DNA of 35,177 nt from NCBI GenBank assembly GCA_005878835.1, contig VBMV01000076.1, positions 1-35,177 of the forward strand, read 5' to 3'. Shown here in pieces: positions 20,403-30,010 of the stretch. This stretch comes from Gammaproteobacteria bacterium. GTDB lineage: Bacteria > Pseudomonadota > Gammaproteobacteria > Steroidobacterales > Steroidobacteraceae. Under the pieces are notes generated by a model that was not told the DNA's origin, ran no database searches, and saw only the letters and a program-made list of their open reading frames with translations. Position 1 is the stretch's first letter; every line of letters begins with the position of its first letter. The translations under genes were made by a program, and so were the position numbers.

Positions 20403-20677
20403 ACGCGCGTGCGGCGCTCATTATTGCCGTGCCGCTGCTGTGGCTGGCGGCGCTCGGCTCGGCGGCCAGCGCCATCTACTGCAAGCACCGCGCACGGCAG
20501 ATGTTCGTGGAGCTGGAGGCTCTGAACGCGCGCCGCGACAACCTGGAAATCGAATGGGGCCAGCTGCAGCTCGAGCAGAGCGCCTGGTCCACTCATGCCT
20601 TCGTCGAGCGCGTCGCGAGCGCGAAGCTGCGCATGGCGATGCCGCCCCCGAAGCAGATCGAGATCGTCGCCCCATGA
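20399..20677 (+). CDS. ftsL: Cell division protein FtsL
   Basis: A 92-aa bitopic protein: short N-terminus, one membrane helix (ALIIAVPLLWLAALGSAASAIY, 6-27), then a periplasmic coiled-coil-like segment (RARQMFVELEALNARRDNLEIEWGQLQLEQSAW) and a short tail. FtsL joins FtsB and FtsQ and activates FtsWI at the septum. It starts with GTG in a 4-nt overlap with rsmH and ends in an ATGA overlap with ftsI. Size, topology and position, rather than strong sequence motifs, identify it. Confidence 0.95.
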   Translation: MNARAALIIAVPLLWLAALGSAASAIYCKHRARQMFVELEALNARRDNLEIEWGQLQLEQSAWSTHAFVERVASAKLRMAMPPPKQIEIVAP

Positions 20678-22419
20678 AGAGCCGCAGCGCACGCGACGCA
20701 GCGCCTGCCTCGTTCCGCTGGCGCTCGCTCCTGTTGCAGGGGCTGCTGGCGATCAGCGCGCTGGCGCTCGCCTGGCGCGCGGTGAATCTGCAACTCGTCG
20801 ATCACGGCTTTCTCGCCCGCGAGGGCGATGCGCGTTTCTCGCGCGTGCTGGAGATCGCCGCGCACCGCGGCACCATCACCGACCGCTACGGCGAGCCGCT
20901 CGCGGTCAGCACGCCCGTGGACTCGGTGTGGGTGAATCCGCGCGAGCTGGCGCTCGCCACCGAGCAAATTCCGCGACTCGCCGCCGCGCTGAAGCTCGAC
21001 CGCCAGGAGCTCGCGCGCCGGGTCACCAGCAATCTCGAGCGCGAGTTCCTGTACCTCGCGCGCCACCGCCAGCCCGCGGAAGCCGAGCAGATCAAGGCGC
21101 TCGGGATCCCGGGCGTGTACACCTCGCGCGAGTACCGCCGCTATTACCCCACCGGCGAGGTGACCGGGCACCTGCTCGGGTTCACCAACGTCGATGATGC
21201 CGGGCAGGAGGGCCTGGAGCTCGCCTTCGATCACTGGCTCGCCGGCGAGGATGGCGCGAAGCGTGTCATCCAGGACCGCTACGGACGCATCGTCCAGAAC
21301 GTGGAGAGCATCAAGCCGGCGCGTCCGGGGCGCGACCTGGTGCTGTCGATCGACCTGCGCATCCAGTACCTTGCGTACCGTGAGCTCAAGGCGGCGATCC
21401 GCGACCAGCGCGCGCGCGCGGGCTCCGCGGTGGTGCTCGACGTCACCAGCGGCGAGGTGCTCGCGATGGTGAACCAGCCGGCCTACAACCCCAACGACCG
21501 CGACCAGATCCAGAGCGGCGTCTATCGCAACCGCGCGGCCACCGATATCTTCGAGCCCGGCTCATCCATCAAGCCGTTCTTCGTGGCCGCGGGGCTCGCC
21601 TCGGGCAAATACGACAACCGCAGCCTCATCGACACCTCGCCGGGCTTCTTCAAGGTCGGCGTGAAGATCTTCGAGGACGAGCACAACTACGGCGCGATCG
21701 ACATCGCCACCGTGCTCGCCAAGAGCTCCAACGTCGGCATGGCGCACATCGCCCTCACGCTGCCGCCGGAGGAGATCTGGGGCACGCTGAACCATCTGGG
21801 TTTCGGCCAGGTCAGCACCAGCGGCTATCCGGGGGAGTCGGCGGGCCTCTTGCCCGTCTACTCGCAGTGGCGTCCCATCGGCATCGTCACCATGTCCCAT
21901 GGCTACGGGCTCTCGGTCACGCCGCTGCAGCTGGCGCACGCCTACGCAACCATCGGCGCGTTCGGCATCGCCCGCCCGGTATCCTTCCTGCGCGTCGAGG
22001 GAGCGGCGCCCGGCGAGCGGGCGCTCGGGGCCCAGGTGTGCCGCGAGCTGGTCGGCATGCTCGAGTCGGTGGTGGCCGCAGAAGGCACCGGCAAGCTCGC
22101 GGCCATCCCGGGCTACCGCGTATCGGGCAAGACCGGCACCGCGTGGAAAGCCACCGCCGGCGGCTATTCGACCGATCGCTACATGGCGGTGTTCGGCGGG
22201 GTGGCTCCGGCGAGCGAGCCACGCCTCGCCGCGGTGGTGGTCATCGACGAGCCGGGCGCGGGACTGCACATGGGCGGACAGGTCGCAGCTCCCGTGTTCT
22301 CCAGGGTGATCGGCGGGACGCTGCGCTTGCTCGCCGTGGCGCCCGACCAGCCCGTCAAGGCGCCCGAGGAACTGCCGGCCAGCCCCGCCCTCGATACGCG
22401 CACGGCGGCGCTGCCATGA
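20674..22419 (+). CDS. ftsI: Septal peptidoglycan transpeptidase FtsI (PBP3)
   Basis: A 581-aa class B penicillin-binding protein. It has one membrane helix (18-38), a pedestal domain (RGTITDRYGEPLAVSTPVDSVWVNP) and a transpeptidase domain. The active-site motifs are Ser297-x-x-Lys300 (EPGSSIKPF), SSN at 351-353 (KSSNVGMA) and KTG at 486-488 (VSGKTGTAWK). The first motif is SSIK, where E. coli has STVK. It cross-links septal peptidoglycan made by FtsW and is the target of beta-lactams such as aztreonam. It starts with an ATGA overlap from ftsL and ends with an ATGA overlap into murE. Confidence 0.97.
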   Translation: MKSRSARDAAPASFRWRSLLLQGLLAISALALAWRAVNLQLVDHGFLAREGDARFSRVLEIAAHRGTITDRYGEPLAVSTPVDSVWVNPRELALATEQIPRLAAALKLDRQELARRVTSNLEREFLYLARHRQPAEAEQIKALGIPGVYTSREYRRYYPTGEVTGHLLGFTNVDDAGQEGLELAFDHWLAGEDGAKRVIQDRYGRIVQNVESIKPARPGRDLVLSIDLRIQYLAYRELKAAIRDQRARAGSAVVLDVTSGEVLAMVNQPAYNPNDRDQIQSGVYRNRAATDIFEPGSSIKPFFVAAGLASGKYDNRSLIDTSPGFFKVGVKIFEDEHNYGAIDIATVLAKSSNVGMAHIALTLPPEEIWGTLNHLGFGQVSTSGYPGESAGLLPVYSQWRPIGIVTMSHGYGLSVTPLQLAHAYATIGAFGIARPVSFLRVEGAAPGERALGAQVCRELVGMLESVVAAEGTGKLAAIPGYRVSGKTGTAWKATAGGYSTDRYMAVFGGVAPASEPRLAAVVVIDEPGAGLHMGGQVAAPVFSRVIGGTLRLLAVAPDQPVKAPEELPASPALDTRTAALP

Positions 22420-23939
22420 GCGAAGGCACGCACACGGGCACGGTGACGACGCGCTCGCTTGCGCAGCTCACCGCCGGCTTTGCCGCCGCGCCCGCGCAGG
22501 TGCTGGTGAGCGATGTGACGCTCGACAGCCGCGCCGTGCTTCCCGGCGCGCTGTTTCTCGCCTGCCGGGGACGCACCCACCACGGGCTCGAATTCGCCGC
22601 CGAGGCCGTGGCGCGCGGCGCACGCGCCGTGCTCTACGAGCGCGACGGCGAGACCGGGGAGGCGGCCCCGCAACTGCCCGCCGGCACGTTCGTCGCCGCG
22701 GTGCCGAAGCTTGGCGAGCGCGCCGGCCTCATCGCCGACCGCTTCTTCGGCGCGCCCTCACAGCAGCTCACGGTCGCGGGCATCACCGGCACCAACGGCA
22801 AGACCACCTGTGCGTGGCTGCTGGCGCAGGCGCTGCAGCATTGCCGCCGCCGGTGCGCGTATATCGGCACGCTCGGCGTAGGCATGCCCGCACAGCTCAC
22901 TCCCACGCTGCACACCACTTCGGATGCGGTGAGCATTCACCGCCAGCTCGCAGCGCTGCGCTCCCTCGGCGCCGAATGCGTGAGCATGGAGGTGTCCTCG
23001 CACGCCCTCGACCAGGGGCGCGTCAACGGCGTGCGCTTCAACACCGCCGCCTTCACCAACCTGACCCGCGATCATCTCGACTATCACGGCACCATGGAGG
23101 CCTATGGCGCGGCCAAGGCGCGCCTCCTCGCCTTACCCGGGCTCGCCCACCGGGTCATCAATGTCGATGATCCGTTCGGGGCGCGTCTGGCCGAGGAGGG
23201 CTCCACGGCCAGCCTCACCGTCACCACGCGCACTGCAGCGGCGCTGCCGCGCGGTGTGCAGTTCGTGCGCGCCGCGCGCGTCACACCCGATCCGGGCGGA
23301 CTTCTCATCGAGGTGCAGTCGAGCTTCGGGGGCGCGCAGCTGCCGCTGCGCCTGATGGGCGAGTTCAACGTCGACAACGCGCTCACGGTGCTGGCGGTGC
23401 TGCTCGCCTGGAACATCCCGCTCGACGAGGCGGCGCGCGCGCTGTCGGCGAGCCGGGCGGCGAGCGGGCGCATGGAGATGTTCGGCGGGCGCGGGCGCAC
23501 GCCGCTCGCCATCGTGGACTACGCCCATACCCCCGATGCGCTCGCCAACGCGCTGCGCGCGGCGCGCCTGCACTGCCGCGGACAGCTGCGGGTGGTGTTC
23601 GGCTGTGGCGGCGAGCGCGACGCCGGCAAGCGCCCGCTCATGGGCAAGGTCGCGGCCGAGCTCGCCGACGACCTCATCGTGACCGACGACAACCCGCGCG
23701 GCGAAGACGCGGCGCGGATCGTCGCGGACATCGTCGCCGGTGTGCCGCAGCGCGCGCCGCTCGTGATCGAGCACGACCGCGGGCTCGCCATCCGCATGGC
23801 CCTGCAGCGCTCGGGCCCCGAGGACGTGGTGCTGATCGCCGGCAAGGGGCACGAGGAGTATCAGATCCACGGCGGCGTGCGGCGCGCGTTCCGCGACCAG
23901 GCGGTGGTCAGCGCCGAGCTCGCGAGGCTGCCGGCATGA
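22416..23939 (+). CDS. murE: UDP-MurNAc-L-Ala-D-Glu:meso-diaminopimelate ligase
   Basis: A 507-aa Mur ligase that adds the third stem residue in the cytosol with ATP. It has the ATP loop [10 protein letters not shown] (122-131), a likely carbamylated lysine at 234 (YGAAKARLL), EVSSHALDQGRV, FTNLTRDHLDYHGTM and GEFNVDNAL. DNPR at 425-428 selects meso-diaminopimelate rather than lysine, so the wall is A1-gamma type. GHEEYQ is near the C-terminus. The ATG at 22416 overlaps the ftsI stop and the 3' end overlaps murF by 4 nt. The frame extending far upstream over ftsI is a shadow. Confidence 0.97.
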   Translation: MSEGTHTGTVTTRSLAQLTAGFAAAPAQVLVSDVTLDSRAVLPGALFLACRGRTHHGLEFAAEAVARGARAVLYERDGETGEAAPQLPAGTFVAAVPKLGERAGLIADRFFGAPSQQLTVAGITGTNGKTTCAWLLAQALQHCRRRCAYIGTLGVGMPAQLTPTLHTTSDAVSIHRQLAALRSLGAECVSMEVSSHALDQGRVNGVRFNTAAFTNLTRDHLDYHGTMEAYGAAKARLLALPGLAHRVINVDDPFGARLAEEGSTASLTVTTRTAAALPRGVQFVRAARVTPDPGGLLIEVQSSFGGAQLPLRLMGEFNVDNALTVLAVLLAWNIPLDEAARALSASRAASGRMEMFGGRGRTPLAIVDYAHTPDALANALRAARLHCRGQLRVVFGCGGERDAGKRPLMGKVAAELADDLIVTDDNPRGEDAARIVADIVAGVPQRAPLVIEHDRGLAIRMALQRSGPEDVVLIAGKGHEEYQIHGGVRRAFRDQAVVSAELARLPA

Positions 23940-25315
23940 AACGCACGCTGGCGGAGTTTGCGCGCGCCTGCGGCGGGCGGCTGTCCGGGGCCGACGCCGC
24001 GTACACCGACGTGGTGAGCGACTCGCGCACGCTCACCGCCCAACAGCTGTTCATAGCGCTCAAGGGGCCGAGGTTCGACGGCCACGACTTCCTCGGCGCG
24101 GCGCTCGCCCTTGGGGCCGCCGGCGCGCTGGTCGATGCCGAGCGGCCGGTGAAGCTGGCGCAGATCATCGTGCCCGATACCCAGGCGGCGCTCGAGCGCG
24201 CCGCGCGGGCCTGGCGCGCGCATTTTCGCGGCCCACTGGTGGGCGTGGCGGGCAGCAACGGCAAGACCACCGCCAAGGAAATGACGGCCGCGATCCTCGG
24301 GGAGGCCGGCAGCTGTCTGGCCACCCGCGGCAATCTCAACAACCACATCGGCGTGCCGCTGACGCTGCTGCGCCTCACGCCCGCGCATCGCTTTGCGGTG
24401 GTGGAAATGGGCGCCAATCGCTCCGGCGAAGTCGCCGCCCTGGTCGCCATCGCGCGCCCCACCATCGGCATGATCACCAATGCCGGAGCCGAGCACCTCG
24501 AGGGCTTCGGCAGCCTCGAAGCGGTGGCGCGCGCCGAGGGCGAAATGGTCGCAGCCCTCACCGCCGAGGCCACCGCCGTCATCAATGCGGACGACGAGTT
24601 CGCGGGCCTGTGGCGCGCGCTCACCCCGGCGCGCGTGGTCAGCTTCGGGGTGCGCGAGCCGGCGGACTTCAGCGCGAGCGAGCTGCACACCGCGGTGGGC
24701 TCCGCGGGGTTCCGCACCCACTTCCGGCTCACCGCCCCCTCCGGCAGCGCCGCGATTCAACTCGCGGTGGGCGGCGCCCACAACGTCGCCAACGCGCTCG
24801 CCGCCGCCGCCGCCGCGGCCAGCGCCGGCGCCAGCCTCGAGCACATCGCGGCGGGTCTGGCCGCGGTGCGCGCGGTTCCCGGGCGGCTGCAGTTCAAGCA
24901 GGGCGCGAGCGGCGCCTGGCTCATCGACGACTCCTACAACGCCAATCCCAGCTCGGTGCGGGCCGCCATCGAGGTGCTCGGCTCGCTCGCGGGCCGCAGG
25001 TGGCTGGTGCTGGGCGACATGGCGGAGCTCGGCGAGTTCGCGGAAAGTGCGCACAGCGAGATCGGCGAATTCGCGCGCGCACACGGCGTCGAGCGCCTGT
25101 ATGCAACCGGTGCGCTCGCGGCGCGCGCGGTCGACAGCTTCGGTGCGGGCGCGCACTGGTTTGCCGACGCCGCCGCGCTCACCGCCGCGCTCAGCGCGGA
25201 GCTCGGCCGGGCGGGGCCGCAGGTGCGCCTCCTCATCAAGGGCTCGCGCATGAACCGCCTGGAGCGCGTGGTGGATGCGCTCACCGCCGACCCCTCTGCC
25301 ACGGGCGGACATTGA
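23936..25315 (+). CDS. murF: UDP-MurNAc-tripeptide:D-Ala-D-Ala ligase
   Basis: A 459-aa Mur ligase that adds D-Ala-D-Ala to complete UDP-MurNAc-pentapeptide. Motifs: SDSRTLTAQQLFIALKG (UDP-binding N-domain), VGVAGSNGKTTAKEM (ATP loop, 103-116), NLNNHIGVPLTLLRL, EMGANRSGEVAAL, ITNAGAEHLEGFGS, DDSYNANPSSVRAAIEVL and LGDMAELG. All are as expected for the family. The Ala-rich run around 285-300 gives a low-complexity DNA stretch. The ATG overlaps the murE stop; mraY follows with no gap. Confidence 0.97.
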   Translation: MKRTLAEFARACGGRLSGADAAYTDVVSDSRTLTAQQLFIALKGPRFDGHDFLGAALALGAAGALVDAERPVKLAQIIVPDTQAALERAARAWRAHFRGPLVGVAGSNGKTTAKEMTAAILGEAGSCLATRGNLNNHIGVPLTLLRLTPAHRFAVVEMGANRSGEVAALVAIARPTIGMITNAGAEHLEGFGSLEAVARAEGEMVAALTAEATAVINADDEFAGLWRALTPARVVSFGVREPADFSASELHTAVGSAGFRTHFRLTAPSGSAAIQLAVGGAHNVANALAAAAAAASAGASLEHIAAGLAAVRAVPGRLQFKQGASGAWLIDDSYNANPSSVRAAIEVLGSLAGRRWLVLGDMAELGEFAESAHSEIGEFARAHGVERLYATGALAARAVDSFGAGAHWFADAAALTAALSAELGRAGPQVRLLIKGSRMNRLERVVDALTADPSATGGH

Positions 25316-26401
25316 ATGCTCTACTGGATCACACAGCAGCTCCCCGCCCGCATCCCGGGTGCGCATGTGTTCGCGTACCTGACGTTCCGGGCGATCCTCG
25401 CCACCGCCTCGGCGCTCGGCCTGTCGCTGCTCGTCGGTCCGTCGCTGATCAGGCACCTGGTGCGCGGTCAGATCGGGCAGGTGGTGCGCGACGACGGCCC
25501 GCCCACTCACCTGCTGAAGGCCGGCACCCCGACCATGGGTGGCACGCTGATCCTCGTGACTACGCTCGCCAGCACGCTGTTGTGGGCCGAGCTGTCGAAT
25601 CGCCTCGTCTGGACGGTGCTCGGCGTCACCTTCGCCTTCGGCCTCATCGGCTTCTACGACGACTACCTGAAGCTCATGGTGCGCAACCCCAGGGGCCTGG
25701 TGCCGCGCTGGAAGTATTTCTGGCAATCGGTGGCCGGGCTCGCCACCGCCGCGACGCTCTACTACACCGCCACCGAGCCGGCGGAGACCACGCTGTTTCT
25801 GCCGTTCTTCAAGACCTTTCACGCGCCGCTCTCGGCCTTCGGCTTCATCGTGCTCTCCTATCTGATGATCGTCGGCATGAGCAACGCCGTGAATCTCACC
25901 GACGGGCTCGACGGGCTGGCGATCATGCCGGCGGCGCTGGTGAGCTCGGCGCTCGGGATCTTCGCCTACGCCAGCGGCAATGCGGTGTTCGCCCACTACC
26001 TGCAGATTCCCGACATCCGCGGCGCGGGCGAGCTGTTGATCTTCTGTGCTTCGCTCGCGGGGGCGGGCCTCGGGTTCCTGTGGTTCAACTCCTATCCGGC
26101 CCAGGTGTTCATGGGGGACGTCGGGGCGCTGGCGATCGGAGCGGCCATCGGGGTGCTGGCGGTGATCGTGCGCCAGGAGCTGGTCGTGCTGGTGATGAGC
26201 GGGGTGTTCGTGCTCGAGACCGCTTCCGTGATCCTGCAGGTCGCCTCCTTCAAGCTCACCGGCAAGCGCATCTTCAGGATGGCGCCCATCCACCACCACT
26301 TCGAGCTCAAGGGCTGGCCGGAGCCGAAGGTGATCGTGCGTTTCTGGATCATCTCGCTGCTGCTGGTGCTCGCAGGTCTTGCGACGCTGAAACTGCGATG
26401 A
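25316..26401 (+). CDS. mraY: Phospho-MurNAc-pentapeptide translocase
   Basis: A 361-aa polytopic membrane enzyme that moves phospho-MurNAc-pentapeptide onto undecaprenyl phosphate to form lipid I. Motifs: [27 protein letters not shown] (aspartates at the active site), [28 protein letters not shown], and the [12 protein letters not shown] histidine motif, followed by [19 protein letters not shown]. About ten membrane helices are evident and the length is close to the 360 aa of E. coli. It abuts the murF stop directly and its stop overlaps the murD ATG. Confidence 0.98.
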   Translation: MLYWITQQLPARIPGAHVFAYLTFRAILATASALGLSLLVGPSLIRHLVRGQIGQVVRDDGPPTHLLKAGTPTMGGTLILVTTLASTLLWAELSNRLVWTVLGVTFAFGLIGFYDDYLKLMVRNPRGLVPRWKYFWQSVAGLATAATLYYTATEPAETTLFLPFFKTFHAPLSAFGFIVLSYLMIVGMSNAVNLTDGLDGLAIMPAALVSSALGIFAYASGNAVFAHYLQIPDIRGAGELLIFCASLAGAGLGFLWFNSYPAQVFMGDVGALAIGAAIGVLAVIVRQELVVLVMSGVFVLETASVILQVASFKLTGKRIFRMAPIHHHFELKGWPEPKVIVRFWIISLLLVLAGLATLKLR

Positions 26402-27738
26402 GCGCCGACACCACCAACGCACCGTACGCCGTGATCGTGGGCTTGGGCGCCACCGGGCTGTCGTGCGCGCGGCATCTGCGGCTGCGCGGCTGGCGCCTCG
26501 CGGTGACCGATACACGCACGGCGCCCCCGCAGCTTCCCGCCCTGCGCGCGCTCGATGCGCTCATCACGGTGCGCAGCGGCGGGCTCGATGCGGCCCTCCT
26601 CGAGGGCGCGGTGTGCGTGGTCGCATCCCCCGGGGTGTCGCTCGCCGAGCCGTTCTTCGCCGAGGCGCGCCGGCGCGGGCTCACGATCGTGGGCGACATC
26701 GAGCTGTTCGCGCGCGCGGTCGATGCACCGGTGGTCGGCATCACCGGCACCAACGGCAAGAGCACCGTCACCACACTGGTGGCGCGCATGGCGCAGCGCG
26801 CCGGGGTGCGCGTGCGCGCCGGCGGCAACCTGGGCGAGCCGGCGCTCGATCTGCTCACCCAGGGCACCGAGCTGTACGTGCTGGAGCTGTCGAGCTTTCA
26901 GCTCGAGACCACGGCCACACTGTACTGCCGCGCCGCGACGGTCCTGAACGTCAGCCCCGATCACCTCGACCGCTACGCGAGCGTGGCGAGCTATGCCGCC
27001 GCCAAGGCGCGTATTTTCGCCCGCTGCGACACCGCGGTGATCAATCTCGATGATCCGCTGGTGATGGCCATGCCGCGCGCGGCCTCGCGCACCCTGGGCT
27101 TCTCGCTGCGCGCCGCCATCGGCGCCGACTACGCGGTGGCCATGCACGAGCGCGAATGGTGGCTGACACGCCTTGGGGCGCCCCTCATGCCGGTGTCGGC
27201 CATGAAGATCAGGGGGCTTCACAATGCCGCCAACGCGCTCGCCGCGCTCGCCCTCGGCGAGGCGCTCTCGCTCCCGCAGCCAGCGATGCTGGCGGAGCTC
27301 ACCGCATTCGCCGGGCTGCCGCACCGCTCGCAATGGGTGGCCGACGTGCACGGCGTCACCTACATCAACGACTCCAAGGGGACCAACGTCGGCGCCACGC
27401 TCGCCGCGGTCGCCGGCATGGCGGGGCCGCTGGTGATGATCGCCGGTGGCGAGGGCAAGAACCAGGACTTCGCACCTCTGGCGGCGGCCTTTCGCGGCAA
27501 GGTGCGCCATGCGGTGCTCATTGGCCGCGACGCCGCGCTGATCGCGCGCGCACTCGCGGGCGTGTGCACGCTCGAGACCTGCGCGACGCTCCCCGAAGCG
27601 GTGCGCTCGGCCGCGCGCGCCGCGCTTCCCGGCGACACCGTGCTGCTGTCGCCGGCGTGCGCGAGCCTGGACATGTTCCGCGACTACGGCCATCGCGGCG
27701 CGGTGTTCACGCAGGCGGTGCAGGAGCTCGCGGCATGA
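26398..27738 (+). CDS. murD: UDP-MurNAc-L-alanine:D-glutamate ligase
   Basis: A 446-aa Mur ligase adding D-glutamate, the second stem residue. It has the N-terminal Rossmann-like start ([18 protein letters not shown]), [14 protein letters not shown], the ATP loop [10 protein letters not shown] (114-123), [34 protein letters not shown], the YAAAKARIF lysine, [12 protein letters not shown], and [15 protein letters not shown] with [10 protein letters not shown]. The ATG overlaps the mraY stop as ATGA and the end overlaps ftsW the same way. Confidence 0.97.
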   Translation: MSADTTNAPYAVIVGLGATGLSCARHLRLRGWRLAVTDTRTAPPQLPALRALDALITVRSGGLDAALLEGAVCVVASPGVSLAEPFFAEARRRGLTIVGDIELFARAVDAPVVGITGTNGKSTVTTLVARMAQRAGVRVRAGGNLGEPALDLLTQGTELYVLELSSFQLETTATLYCRAATVLNVSPDHLDRYASVASYAAAKARIFARCDTAVINLDDPLVMAMPRAASRTLGFSLRAAIGADYAVAMHEREWWLTRLGAPLMPVSAMKIRGLHNAANALAALALGEALSLPQPAMLAELTAFAGLPHRSQWVADVHGVTYINDSKGTNVGATLAAVAGMAGPLVMIAGGEGKNQDFAPLAAAFRGKVRHAVLIGRDAALIARALAGVCTLETCATLPEAVRSAARAALPGDTVLLSPACASLDMFRDYGHRGAVFTQAVQELAA

Positions 27739-28928
27739 GCGCGCCCGCCCATGCCGCGCTGCTGGGATTCGCGCGCTCCAGCGCCAGGAGCGGCGGCGTG
27801 CACCTCGATGCGGTGACCCTGGCGCTCGTGCTCGGCATCGTGCTGCTGGGGCTCGTGATGGTGACCTCCGCCTCGGTGTCGATCGCCAGCCAGGACACCG
27901 GGCAGCCGTTCTACTACCTCGAGCGCCAGCTGCTGCTGACGCTCATCGGCGCTTGCTGTGGCGCGCTCATGTTCTCGGTCCCCACGGCGCTGCTCGAGCG
28001 CGCCGGCGTGGCGCTGCTGGCGCTCGCGATCGGCCTGTTGGCTGTGGTGCTCATTCCCGGGCTCGGGCACGCGGTCAACGGGAGCCGGCGCTGGCTGCAC
28101 CTCGCCGGGGTCAACTTCCAGGTCTCGGAGCTCTCGCGCGTGCTGGTGCTGGTGTACCTCGCCAGCTACGCCGTGCGCCGCGAGACGCAGCTGCGCGAGT
28201 CCCTCGCCGGAGTTCTCAAGCCGCTGGGGCTGCTGTGCGGTGTGAGCGCCCTGCTGCTGCTCGAGCCGGACTTCGGCGCCGCCACCGTGCTGTTCGCCAC
28301 CGGCTTTGCGCTGTTGTTCCTGGCCGGCGCGCGGCTGCGCTACGTGATCGCCACGACCGCGATCGCGGCGGGGGGCTTTGCGGTGCTCGCGGTCAGCGCC
28401 AGCTATCGGCTGCGCCGCCTGACCGCGTTTCTCGATCCGTGGGCGGACCCCTTCAACAGCGGCTTCCAGCTGACGCAGTCGCTGATTGCCATCGGCCGCG
28501 GCCAGTGGTTGGGCGTGGGACTGGGCGACAGCGTGCAGAAGCTGTTCTATCTGCCGGAAGCGCACACCGACTTCCTGTTCGCGGTGCTGGCCGAGGAGCT
28601 GGGGCTGCTCGGGGTGACACTGACGCTGTCCCTGTTCCTGGCTCTCATCTGGCGCAGCTTCTACATCGCGCGGCTCGCCTCGCAGGCGGGCCTGAAGTTC
28701 CCCAGCCTCCTGGCGGCGGGCTTTGGCCTGTGGGTCGGCATCCAGGCCTTCATCAACGTCGGCGTCAACATGGGCGTGTTGCCGACCAAGGGCCTGACGC
28801 TGCCGCTGATGAGCTACGGCCGCTCGAGCCTGGTCGTGGGGCTCGCGTGGGTGGGACTGGTATTGCGCGTGTATCACGAGGCGCTGCGCGAGCAACGCGG
28901 CTCGGCCACCGTGCGAGGCGCCTCATGA
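27735..28928 (+). CDS. ftsW: Septal peptidoglycan glycosyltransferase FtsW (SEDS)
   Basis: A 397-aa polytopic SEDS-family protein that polymerises lipid II at the septum with FtsI. Motifs: GLVMVTSASVSIA in the first helix, NGSRRWLHLAGVNFQVSELSR, EPDFGAATVLF, LDPWADPFNSGFQLTQSLIAIGRG, and LPEAHTDFLFAVLAEELG with the putative catalytic Asp279. NVGVNMGVLPTKGLTLPLMSYGRSS is near the end. The length is close to the family's core size. It is coupled by ATGA overlaps on both sides (murD, murG). Confidence 0.97.
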   Translation: MSAPAHAALLGFARSSARSGGVHLDAVTLALVLGIVLLGLVMVTSASVSIASQDTGQPFYYLERQLLLTLIGACCGALMFSVPTALLERAGVALLALAIGLLAVVLIPGLGHAVNGSRRWLHLAGVNFQVSELSRVLVLVYLASYAVRRETQLRESLAGVLKPLGLLCGVSALLLLEPDFGAATVLFATGFALLFLAGARLRYVIATTAIAAGGFAVLAVSASYRLRRLTAFLDPWADPFNSGFQLTQSLIAIGRGQWLGVGLGDSVQKLFYLPEAHTDFLFAVLAEELGLLGVTLTLSLFLALIWRSFYIARLASQAGLKFPSLLAAGFGLWVGIQAFINVGVNMGVLPTKGLTLPLMSYGRSSLVVGLAWVGLVLRVYHEALREQRGSATVRGAS

Positions 28929-30010
28929 GCCGGCCGATCCTCATCATGGCCGGCGGCACCGGTGGACACGTCTTCCCGGCGCTGGCGCTGGCGCGCCTGC
29001 TGCGCGAGCAGTCCCTGCCGGTCATCTGGCTCGGCACGGCGCGGGGACTCGAGTCGCGCGTCATTCCGGCCGAGGGCATTCCGATCGAGCGGCTGTCGGT
29101 CGGCGGGTTGCGCGGCAAGGGCCTGCTCACCTGGCTGGCCGCGCCCTTTCGCTTAGGTGTGGCCCTCGTCCAGGCGCTGCGCGTCATGCGGCGCCACCGA
29201 CCGCTGGTCGTGGTCGGTCTGGGAGGCTTCGTGACCGGTCCCGGCGGGCTTGCCGCCTGGCTCACGCGCCGGCCGCTGCTCATTCATGAGCAGAACGCCG
29301 TCGCCGGCTTCACCAACCGCGTTCTGGCGCACCTGGCGCGCCAGGTGCTGGAAGCCTTTCCGGGCAGCTTCGGACAGGGCGTGCAGGCGCGCCTCATCGG
29401 CAACCCGGTGCGGGCCGATATCAGCGCCGTGCCGCCGCCCGCGCAGCGCTTCGCCGGGCGCTCAGGTCCGGTGCGGATCCTGGTGATCGGCGGCAGCCAG
29501 GGTGCCACGCGGCTCAATGCCGTCGTGCCCTTTGCGCTGAAGCGCGTGGCGGGCTCACTCGTCTTCGACGTGCGTCATCAGGCCGGCGAGCGCTGGCTCG
29601 ACGCCGGGCGCGCCAGCTATGTCCAGGCGGGGGTGCGCGCGGATGTGCGTCCGTTCATCGAGGACATGAGCGAGGCGTACGGCTGGGCGGACCTGGTGAT
29701 CTGCCGCGCCGGCGCGCTCACCGTCTCCGAGCTCGCCGCGGTGGGCGTGGCCGCGATCCTCGTGCCCTTCCCGGGAAGCGTGGACGATCATCAGGCGTAC
29801 AACGCGCAGTACCTGGTGCGCGAGGGCGCCGCGGTGGTGATACCCGACCGCGAGCTCACCGCCGAGCGCCTCGCCGCCGAGCTGCAGCGCCTGTGCGCCG
29901 GCCGCGGCAAGCTGCTCGCCATGGCCGAGCGGGCACGCCTGCTCGCCAAGCCGCGCGCCGCGGATGAGCTCGCCGCCTCGTGCCTGGAGCTGGCGCGGAG
30001 GGCTGCATGA
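28925..30010 (+). CDS. murG: UDP-GlcNAc:lipid I GlcNAc transferase
   Basis: A 361-aa GT28 glycosyltransferase on the inner face of the membrane that makes lipid II from lipid I. Motifs: ILIMAGGTGGHVFPALALA (first G loop), VGLGGFVTGPGGLAAW, IHEQNAVAGFTNR, IGNPVRADI, LVIGGSQGATRLN (third G loop), CRAGALTVSELAAVG and PFPGSVDDHQAYNA, which binds UDP-GlcNAc. The hydrophobic/basic patch LTWLAAPFRLGVALVQALRVMRRH is the membrane-association region. ATGA overlaps on both sides. Confidence 0.97.
   Translation: MSRPILIMAGGTGGHVFPALALARLLREQSLPVIWLGTARGLESRVIPAEGIPIERLSVGGLRGKGLLTWLAAPFRLGVALVQALRVMRRHRPLVVVGLGGFVTGPGGLAAWLTRRPLLIHEQNAVAGFTNRVLAHLARQVLEAFPGSFGQGVQARLIGNPVRADISAVPPPAQRFAGRSGPVRILVIGGSQGATRLNAVVPFALKRVAGSLVFDVRHQAGERWLDAGRASYVQAGVRADVRPFIEDMSEAYGWADLVICRAGALTVSELAAVGVAAILVPFPGSVDDHQAYNAQYLVREGAAVVIPDRELTAERLAAELQRLCAGRGKLLAMAERARLLAKPRAADELAASCLELARRAA

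Noticed and set aside
23861-26515. 884-codon open frame on the minus strand opposite murE, murF and mraY
   Set aside because: It is antisense to clear Mur genes, is rich in Arg/His/Glu/Gln as expected from GC-rich codon shadows, and has no recognisable domain.
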